Shown here piece by piece: positions 56,862-64,000 of a stretch of 64,000 nt of DNA. The translations under genes and the position numbers were made by a program. Numbering within the stretch: the stretch's first letter is position 1; each line of letters opens with the position of its first letter. The DNA is from Cryptomeria japonica (taxonomy: Eukaryota; Streptophyta; Pinopsida; Cupressales; Cupressaceae): assembly GCF_030272615.1 (NCBI RefSeq), contig NC_081410.1, forward strand, positions 145,442,349-145,506,348, read 5' to 3'. Below the pieces are notes generated by a model. That model had not been told where the DNA came from, searched no databases, and saw only the letters and a program-made list of their open reading frames with translations.

Positions 56862-57644
56862 TGCAATCACTAGCTAGGAGGGACCTCAAAGAGATCAATC
56901 TAGACTAGTTAGCAAGAGTAAACACAATAGAAACACAAGGACATGATGGAGGCGATGCAGAATATATTGAATTATATCATAAAAGCTGATTACAACCAAT
57001 CGATAACAACCAGGTTACTGTAACCAGCTCACAGGCCTGCTAAAACATGCTCAAAATACAAAATAGGTCACAACAGAGACCTCAAATCTTAAGATCTATC
57101 TTCCAAGTTCTATCTAACTTCTTCCTTGCATTCTAATTCACTATTACAATAATTTATAGGATCCAAGGGGATCCAGTCGGCCCAAAATGGGATCGAAACC
57201 TGAAGAGCAAGACCTAACATGTAAAACCAACAAGGTCAACCTCCGCCAAAGAAATTCTTTGAGAAAATTGAAAAGAAGAAGTGAGAATCGAAGGGAAGGT
57301 CGGCCACACGCCAAGGAACATTGGAATCAATGCTCAGGGCTCCACAAGCTACGGAAAAGGATTTGGTAGATCACCAATGCAAATAGGTCCAGGCAACCGG
57401 TAACAAAAAATTATCTCAGAAACCGGTAGCAATAACTTGTCAGAAAATGATCCAAATGCTTCACGGTTTGGGAATAAGGAAGATGATCAAGTCTTCAAGT
57501 GAAATCCAACTCCACAGGTTCCGGTGAGACAAATATGGGACACGCAGAAAGAAATGTTGAAATTGCAAACAGAAAGCAAAATAGAAAGGAAATAGTTTTG
57601 GTTGATGCAAGATTGCTATCAATCGGGGATGCTCCTGCATCACA
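56862..57644 (-). repeat. Chr-1 5' LTR
   Basis: Minus strand TGTGATGCAGGAGC at 57644 to AGTGATTGCA at 56862, 783 bases. Pairs with 52454-53238. Confidence 0.9.
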
Positions 57645-57649
57645 TTTGT
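57645..57649. repeat. Right target duplication of Chr-1 (TTTGT)
   Basis: Perfect match with 52449-52453. Confidence 0.92.
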
Positions 57650-58330
57650 AGCTACACACAAATCAGTATGCAAAATATCTAATATTCCATATGATGCATA
57701 ATGTTTACTCTTGGAAGAAATTCTTGTTTGCTTACCCAACTGACATTCCTTACATATTGGATTAATAGGTTTAACAATCTTAGGCAGATCTCTAACATCT
57801 TGTATAGAACTGATCTTGATCAATGAATCAAAGTTTACATGACACATCCTTCTATGCCATAGCCAACTCTCATCTATCTTACCAATCAAACATTCAAATG
57901 AAAAATTTTACCTTCAGTCTTAGTCCCAGATGCAATCTCTATACCGGAGGCATTCAAGATTTTGCATTTACGATCTTTGAATTGTAGACCATAACCCTTA
58001 TAACCACCTATCCAACACTCAAAAGATTATGCTTCAATCCTTCAACATACAAAGCATTATGAGTGTTATTCTTACCATCAAAATAAATTGATCCTCTCCC
58101 ATGGATTACATAGGCTTTGTCATCATCAAATCTAACTATTCCACCATCATACCTTTCCATGCTCATAAATTTGCTTTTATCCCCTATCATATGATGTGAA
58201 CAACCGCTGTCAATCACCCATTCACTTTTTTCTTCTACCTTTGCAGCCAAAGCTTTCTCCCCAACAGAATAGCTAGTGGAATCAATAGGCACAGGTCTAT
58301 CTTCTTTAATGGAAATAAACATAACTTCAA
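57650..58330 (-). pseudogene. Protease and integrase zinc region (Cop-5), 5' of Chr-1
   Basis: Protease block EWVIDSGCSHHM (near 58225-58190) with Asp-Ser-Gly intact, then LYVEGLKHNLLSVG. After a shift near 58010 the GAG-pre-integrase block follows (57889-57650) with WLWHRRMCHVNFDSL and CKECQLGKQTR, the zinc ligands intact. The frame is cut at 57649 by Chr-1 and resumes at 52448. Confidence 0.87.
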
Positions 58331-59356
58331 CTCCTTATGATTCTTCATCTGTAACACCCTCCTCTGCAACATAATAATAGTTCTTCTGGTTTCTAAACTT
58401 TTGGTTAGACTTATAACACTTATCATACTTTTCATGCTTCTCATATTTATCATTCCTATCAAACTTATTATGTTTGTCATACTTAGCCATTCTCTCCAGA
58501 CATCTAGAAGAAAAATTTCCAATCTTATTACAAGAAAAATATTTCAAGGGCAACTTCCCATCATACTTACCAGCACCTTTAGGCAATCTTCGAGAAATCA
58601 ATGCTTCAAGCTCATCTAACTCTCTTTATTTCTTTGCTATCTCTCTCCTTTCTCTTTCATATCTGGATATCATGCACTCATCAGGATCATATTTTTTCTT
58701 ACCGAACACAGATGTTGATGCCTTGAATGTTGTCTCTGAATTTCCATGTCATTCTCCAAATTTGCTCAGCTCAAATGCAGCAAGTTTTCCAACCAATACA
58801 TCTCTTGTCACTGTAGTTACAATTTGGATTTTATCAATAGTGGCAACCTTATGTTTATAAGGAGGCAAAAATCTCAATACCTTAGCAACAATCTCATCTT
58901 CTTCAATCTTTCCACCGGTAGATCTGATACCAAGGACAAGCTCATTCACCTTAGCCATGTATGAATGTATGTTCTCATCATCTCCCATCTTCAATGTCTC
59001 GTACTTTCCTTTTAAAATCTGCAACTTAGCAACTTTCACTTGACTATCACCTTCATACAGGATCTCAAGCTTCTCCCAGATCTCATGTGCAGTCTGAAGT
59101 TCCATAACGTTTGTCATTTCAGAATCAATCAAGGCACTAAGTAATGCTTCCTTCACTCTAATGTTATATTTAGCTTCCTTAACCCCATCAAGAGTGGATG
59201 GTCCATTTGAGGAACAACATAGGCATTCTTAGTAATCTTCCAATAATCTTCTCCAAGACATTTCAAATGCACCTCCATTCATCTCTTCCATACAGTGTAG
59301 TTGCTTTCATCAAACCTCAGACTATCCTTCTTGAAAAGAATACCTTGAGCTACCAT
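58331..59356 (-). pseudogene. Gag (Cop-5)
   Basis: Starts at ATG 59356 (minus). It has the same TGA (59279-59281) as Cop-4, then a shift, then ALIDSEMTNVMELQTAHEIW and MGDDENIHSYMAKV (59130-58950) of the copia gag core. The zinc knuckle near 58540 reads YFSCNKIGNFSSRC: the first Cys is Tyr and the His is Asn, so it could not bind zinc. A Lys/Asp-rich tail follows to a TAA near 58335. Confidence 0.84.
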
Positions 59357-59398
59357 TTTGGATCTCCTCAAGTGATTAAGATTCTACCAAAGGCTCTA

Positions 59399-59410
59399 TC
59401 TCTGATACCA
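59399..59410 (-). promoter_or_regulatory. Primer binding site of Cop-5
   Basis: Minus strand TGGTATCAGAGA, eleven of twelve bases of the tRNA-iMet site, two bases from the LTR. Confidence 0.88.
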
Positions 59411-59412
59411 AT

Positions 59413-60670
59413 TGTTAGCAGCAATCAAGAAGGAAGATTAAAAGGGGGGGTGAATCACTCTTCACTGGATCACAGCAAACTAAATTCCAAAACATAAACT
59501 GATAAACTGCAGTAATAGATAGATAAACAAATTAACAACATAACACATAACACCAAGATTTTGACGTGGCAAACCCGGTTAAGGGAAAAACCACGGTGGG
59601 AACCTACCCATAATAAGATAATACTTTGCAGTAGCATATGAAAATATTACAATGGGGAATGCACATGCATTCAGGCACATTGCCTAGAGCTCACTGCTCA
59701 AAATATATATGCCTGGAAGGCTACAATCCTTAGGGAAGTCTCATTGACTTATAATATAATTCAGACTACAATCCAGAAGAAATGAACTACAATGATAGCA
59801 TCTACAAATGTCTGATGATAGTTTCGGTTAAGCACAATTGTCTACTCTGCAACACCAAACACACCTCAACACTTCATTGAATGATATATCTATGTTCACA
59901 CATTTACCTCTCTCTAATAATGCAGACACATTACCCACACCTAAATTACATAAGTATATCACTTATATATACAAATCATCAACCCTGATAACAAGGTCGG
60001 CTAAACCCTCAACCCTTAACTCATAATTATAAAAATTACATTATGTGATACAAAGATCGACCACCAAACCAATATTATGATTTACATTAAATAGCATGGA
60101 CCTAATTAAAAAAATTTAAATGATTACATCCACCGCAAATCCTACCAAGATCAACTGCAACACGCTACACCACCAAAAATACTACATAATACGCAAATCA
60201 TCACCGGTTAATAGAAATCACCAAAAAATCACATAATGACCAATGCGGATTGCTAAAAAAAATAGGACACAACTAAGAAACACCAGCAAGAATGTTAGAA
60301 TCATCTGGAATGGTTTCACCAATACCTCTTTTCAAATCTTCATCGGTCAACGTCTTAAAGCTCAAGAACACAACCAATCAGCAACTGTCACGAGGAAAGA
60401 TAGCTTGTGGAGCACAAAATCATGAACCATTTGAAATGAAGATACACAAGATAATCCAAAACAATAATCCAAAGTCTCAGCACATGATCTTATCACATCG
60501 AAATATACAGGAGGAAATACCAGATTTTGCAAAATAGTGATCAGCACAACCAAACTACAAAACTGGACCAAAAACTCTTCTTGAACTCACCGAAATAACT
60601 CACAGGAATATGTTGACATAAATGACAACAACATATCCTAGTAGTAGCAATGAATCAACCAAATCCAACA
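59413..60670 (-). repeat. Cop-5 5' LTR
   Basis: Minus strand TGTTGGATTTGG at 60670 to GCTGCTAACA at 59413, 1,258 bases. It has the shared copia motif with GTGGTTTTTCCCTTAACCGG and GCCACGTCAAAATCTTGG at about 59560-59600 and a seven-C run (minus) near 59444-59450. Confidence 0.9.
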
Positions 60671-60688
60671 ATCTCCCCAATAATCCAA
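60671..60688 (-). other. Polypurine-tract remnant outside the Cop-5 5' LTR
   Basis: Reading the minus strand: TGTTGGATT, then ATTGGGGAGAT directly before the LTR start. A polypurine-like run should precede only a 3' LTR. TGTTGGATT is itself the first nine bases of the LTR. Confidence 0.6.
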
Positions 60689-61790
60689 CAAAAGGCTTCA
60701 ATGTGGAGAGGTGCATTGTTTGGTTGGCATATGGATATGTCATCGGCTTCTATGAATGTAAGGCAATGTGGAGTGGAAAGGTATCCCACCATGGCTTGAA
60801 ATTAGTCCATGTTTAGATTAGTGGGAACAAAGGTTTATCTCAATGTTTTATCAAGAATAGCCTTATGTGAAGAGGATATACGTAAAAGCTCAAGTATGGA
60901 AATGAGGGCGGGTGTCTTCCCTAACTAGTCTACAAGATCATACTCATTTTTGGTAGATGATGAGGTTGTTGTCTTGGGTGGAACACCTTTCAAAGTGAAT
61001 TTACCTTGAAAAGTTGTGACATTACATTGAGATGTTTCATCATTAGATGGTGAAGAGGATGCTCCAATTCCTTTCAAGACAAATTTACTCCTTTGGGTTG
61101 ATCCTTTGGGAGTTTTGTCCTTTATGATAATGGTAGAAACATAATTGTCCATTGAAATGTGATTAACAGTAGAATCATAATCATAGGACATATTAGCATA
61201 ATTAGCTTGATTATCTGCTTTGGCTTTTCCTTTATCATGTTTAGGGAATGGCTCATTAAACATCACATGTTCCTCATTGGAGGTATGACCATCAACTTCT
61301 ATGTCAGCTTTGTCAATAAGATCTTGTAGAACATTCTTCAATCTATGACAATTTCTAGTTTTATGTCCTTTTCTCTTGTGATATTCACAATACTCATCAT
61401 CATTCCACCATGCAGGTTTCATTTTTGGTTCATAAGGTGGATTGTCTCTTATTGTTATAAGCTTGTTTGCAACCAATTTCTTAAATGTTTTCTAAATTGG
61501 CTCTCCCAATGGAGTGTATTTCCTTCAATGATTTGATGGCCTTTAAGTGTTCACTTGATTGTTTGAGTTAGATGAACTTGCACCAGGGAAAGTCATTTTT
61601 TATTTTACAATATTTGCATCTACTACCCCATCATTTATTGTGTTCTTATTCTTGTTCCAAAAGCAGGGCTTATATTTCCCATTTGATTCCTCTTTGTTAT
61701 CTTTGAATAGCTTAATGGTGCCTTGTTCAATAAGGACTTTCTCAGTTGCCAATCCCTTTACTATGAATTCCTTGAAGGTAGACAAACATA
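60689..61790 (-). pseudogene. Gag C-terminus and start of protease (Gyp-D)
   Basis: From 61790 down: STFKEFIVKGLATEKVLIEQ, KYTPLGEPI, then WWNDDEYCEYHKRKGHKTRN with CHRLK, the variant zinc region seen in copy C at 17500-17550, and after 60925 the LDKTL and VPTNLN blocks that precede protease in copy C (17950-18120). It ends at the Cop-5 junction before the protease active site. Sequence and strand fit the missing upstream part of the Gyp-D pol at 37784-39927. Confidence 0.83.
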
Positions 61791-62983
61791 TGTAATGTGG
61801 TGAAAAGGGTGATGAGGAGATCAAGTGGAAAGCTTTACCCTCCATAAGAAAGGAGCGAAAGTTTCACAAAGGATTCTCTTCAACCTCTCACGCATATTAC
61901 ATTTAAAAGAGGAGGGTGAATTCACTAGATCCAACCTCAATGGAAAGAGATTGAATGCTAAATGAATTGACAAAGTGTCCCTCTTTTAGAATGGACAAGT
62001 TGAATTAAGCAATTTGAGACTAAGTGTAAAGATGACAAAGAAATGAGTATAACTTGAGATAGAGATGTGGGATGAAGTTGTGCACCTGGAATTAGCTGTA
62101 AAATATCGGGATGAAGCTCCCTTGTAAATTTGAGTGAAAGTTGTCTGGACCAGGTTGAAAGTGTACTTGGTCCCCTGAGAAATCCCTGCTCCGAAAAGGG
62201 TTTTTTTGCCTCTAAAAATGAAGTGCAAATCTGTAATTACAGTTGCGCACCTGCAACCTATACATAGAAAAGAGAGGAAATGTTGTTGGGATTGGGGGTT
62301 TTCCTTCAGGTAAAACCCCAGTTTGGAATTAACCAAATGATAAAAAATACTTTCAAGTAAATGAAAGGGAATGTATGGAGTAGAATTAACCTCAAGAGAG
62401 GATGCAATTGAAATGTACATAGATTTGTTTGAAAGGATATGTGAAGTTGAATGCTTTGAATGTTGAAAGAGATCTTCTCTTCAATGGTTGAATCCTTGAC
62501 TTGAATGCAACACCTAGTCTTGAAAGGAGACTTGAGATGCTCAATACTTGAAAGGAATGCTTGAATGCTTAAATTCTTGATTTTTCTTGTTGAACTTATT
62601 GAATTTTTTGACCTTCATCACTTGATTGAACTTATGCAAATAGGAGAGAAAATGCTCCTTATAAACTTTCCAATTAGGGTTTGTAACTAATTTTCCATCT
62701 TAGACCGACATAGGAAAACCTTTTCCCACTCATGATTGACAAGTCCAATGTAGGGTTTAAGTGGAGGGGGCCCAAAATAGGTCAGGGACAGGGGTGCCAC
62801 ACCCCTATCCTGCCCTAATTTAGGATAGGAAGTGGAGGAGAGAAATGTGAGGTGCAAGGAAATGTATGTTTGAGGAGGTATTAACATGTCTTGGGTCTCC
62901 AGTCAGGCTTAGGGATTTGTTCGCCAATGTGAAGACCCAAATGCAGTCGAAAATTGCAAGGGTCACGATTTTATGATGCTACA
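61791..62983 (-). mobile_element. Solo LTR (probably gypsy) inside the Gyp-D gag
   Basis: Minus strand TGTAGCATCATAAAATCG at 62983 to CCACATTACA at 61791, 1,193 bases, TG...CA ends. Gag sequence on both sides joins at the same place (YELRKSCC to the right, CLSTFKEF to the left). Flanks ACATA and ACAAG match at three of five bases. A TTATAAGGAG (minus, near 62655-62665) is a likely TATA region. No coding sequence inside. Confidence 0.75.
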
Positions 62984-63617
62984 ACAAGATTTTCTTAGTT
63001 CATATCCAATATCCTTGTTGACATTTTGAGTGAACATTTCTACCATTTATTTTTGTGGGATATCACAAGAGCATCGACTAGCAAGACCTCTCCATCACTG
63101 TAAAAATGAAGCAAAGGACTCCCCATTTTTTGTTTGGTATTATACAAAGTAGTCACTGACACATCTATTTCAATATTGTATGAGAAGTGTTTTATGAAAG
63201 CTTCTTCTAAATCACTCCATGACTTGATTCCATGCAGAAGTTAGGAGAACAATTCCATAGCTTCCCCACCTAAACTTTGTGGGAACAATCTCATCAAGTA
63301 TGTTTCTTCGTTGGCTACCTCAATACATGTTAAGAAGAATTATCTTATGTGTGCCTTAGGATCTCCCTTGCCTCTGTACTTATCAAATTTTGGTGTCATG
63401 AAATGTGGAGGAAATGGAGGCATTGGAACACTTCTATCAAATGCATAAGGACATATGTATTTCATTGTATACTTTTGGATTGGTATATTCATGTCTGCCA
63501 TCTATTTTTGCAAATCCTTGATTTGTTGTTGCAAGTCATTCTTGGGTGATGTCTTTTCTCTTTGAGTTAGTCCCATGCCTGAGCCACTAGGTGGAGGATG
63601 AGGAATATAATGCATGT
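62984..63617 (-). pseudogene. Gag N-terminal half (Gyp-D)
   Basis: Minus strand: SGSGMGLTQREKTSPKND, LQQQIKDLQ, ICPYAFDRSVPMPPFPPHF, PKFDKYRGKGDPKAHI, MRLFPQSLGGEAMELFS and FTQNVNKDIGYELRKSCC. This is the retrotransposon gag core, aligned with copy C at 16480-16990. Stops near 63501, 63336 and 63242. Cut on the right by a copia LTR at 63618 and on the left by the solo LTR. Confidence 0.84.
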
Positions 63618-64000
63618 TGATGAATACTAAGAGAACCAAACAACAAATAAGGCATTCACCCACTGAAGCACAATCACCATAACATAAGAGATTTTGACAT
63701 GGAAACCCAAATGGGAAAAACCACGATGAGATGAAACTCACAAGTAACTATCTGCAGACCGGTTAAGGTCATACAAAGTTCTTCACCAGAACAGATCCTA
63801 TTAGGAATCTCAATCTCTGTTAGGAGATAAGTCCAATTAAAGACTACCTTGTGAGACAATTTCAGATCCACAGTTGTGAACCACCTTGTTAGAGGATTTA
63901 CAAAGGCTTTGCCAAGCGTACCCGGTTAAGGGTTTCAGACTTGTCGAAGATGTGAGTAATCAACAAGTGAATGATCTAGATACTAGCATAATATGCTTGG
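63618..64000 (-). repeat. End of a copia LTR (Cop-6), runs out of the window
   Basis: Minus strand ends in GTATTCATCA at 63618, like the Cop-1 LTR end TATTCATCA. It contains the shared copia motif with GTGGTTTTTCCC and GGGTTTCCATGTC (63695-63730) and several TTAACCGG-type units as in Cop-1. CATGT at 63613-63617 would be the target duplication. Confidence 0.72.

Larger units (their letters stand above)
52454..57644 (-). mobile_element. Chr-1: chromodomain Ty3/gypsy element lacking the integrase core
   Basis: Flanked by LTRs of 785 and 783 bases and a perfect 5-bp duplication. Inside (minus strand): primer site, gag with zinc knuckle, protease, RT, RNase H, then directly the C-terminal part of integrase with a chromodomain. 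The HHCC and DDE parts of integrase are missing, so after this deletion the lineage could move only with help. Over the first 158 LTR bases I count about 19 differences. Confidence 0.9.
47473..60670 (-). mobile_element. Cop-5: full-length Ty1/copia element, minus strand, with nested insertions
   Basis: 5' LTR 59413-60670, primer site, gag, protease, integrase, RT, RNase H, polypurine tracts and 3' LTR 47473-49683. It is interrupted by Chr-1 (52454-57644) in the integrase and by a solo gypsy LTR (47602-48550) in the 3' LTR. Without these the LTRs are 1,258 and 1,257 bases. Over the first 128 bases at the PBS-side end the LTRs differ at about 16 sites. Confidence 0.9.

Noticed and set aside
61600-61845. 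Gag start codon at 61845 (minus)
   Set aside because: The first part of this open frame (61791-61845) lies in the solo LTR; only the part below 61791 is gag.
62037-62420. Possible host exon in 61791-62983
   Set aside because: Gag sequence on both sides joins at the edges and the ends are TG...CA, so a solo LTR is the better reading.

Overview
The window is a dense, nested block of decayed LTR retrotransposons from a plant nuclear genome. I see no host gene, tRNA, rRNA or CRISPR array that I can support. Evidence for a plant is the presence of Tat-like Ty3/gypsy elements with a second (archaeal-type) RNase H between RNase H and integrase, Ty1/copia elements primed by initiator tRNA-Met, a chromodomain Ty3/gypsy element, and a large non-autonomous LTR element. 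The old, stacked insertions and long LTRs fit a large seed-plant genome, perhaps a conifer, but the sequence here does not prove the species.

Layout. 1-27090 (+ strand): three Tat-like gypsy internal regions lie head to tail with one LTR between each (copy A 1-3439, LTR 3440-4260; copy B 4261-15088, LTR from 15089; copy C 16107-25629, LTR from 25630). Copy B is split by the copia element Cop-1 (7874-13625). 27091-30467 (+): a 5'-truncated copia element, Cop-2, whose LTR is internally shortened. 30468-63617 (- strand): pieces of what looks like one older Tat-like element (Gyp-D), cut apart by later insertions. These are the non-autonomous element LARD-1 (30886-37778, +), Cop-3 (39928-46714, -), the Cop-4/Cop-5 array (46765-60670, -) and a solo gypsy LTR (61791-62983). 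Cop-5 is itself interrupted by a chromovirus (Chr-1, 52454-57644, perfect 5-bp target duplication) and by a second solo gypsy LTR inside its 3' LTR (47602-48550, perfect 5-bp duplication). 63618-64000 is the end of another copia LTR that leaves the window.

How the parts relate. None of the autonomous elements has an intact reading frame. Most nonsense codons are TAG, TAA or TGA where CAG, CAA, CGA or TGG is expected, the mark of cytosine deamination in methylated DNA. Reverse transcriptase active sites are broken in four of nine copies, and all three + strand Tat integrases have lost catalytic residues.

The most unusual object is LARD-1: two LTRs, a tRNA-Met primer site and polypurine tracts in the style of the neighbouring copia elements. 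Its interior holds a coiled-coil/four-zinc-knuckle gag-like ORF and a roughly 1,060-codon second ORF of unrecognised function where pol should be. It shares end sequences with Cop-1 and Cop-2/5, so mobilisation by copia machinery is a reasonable inference.
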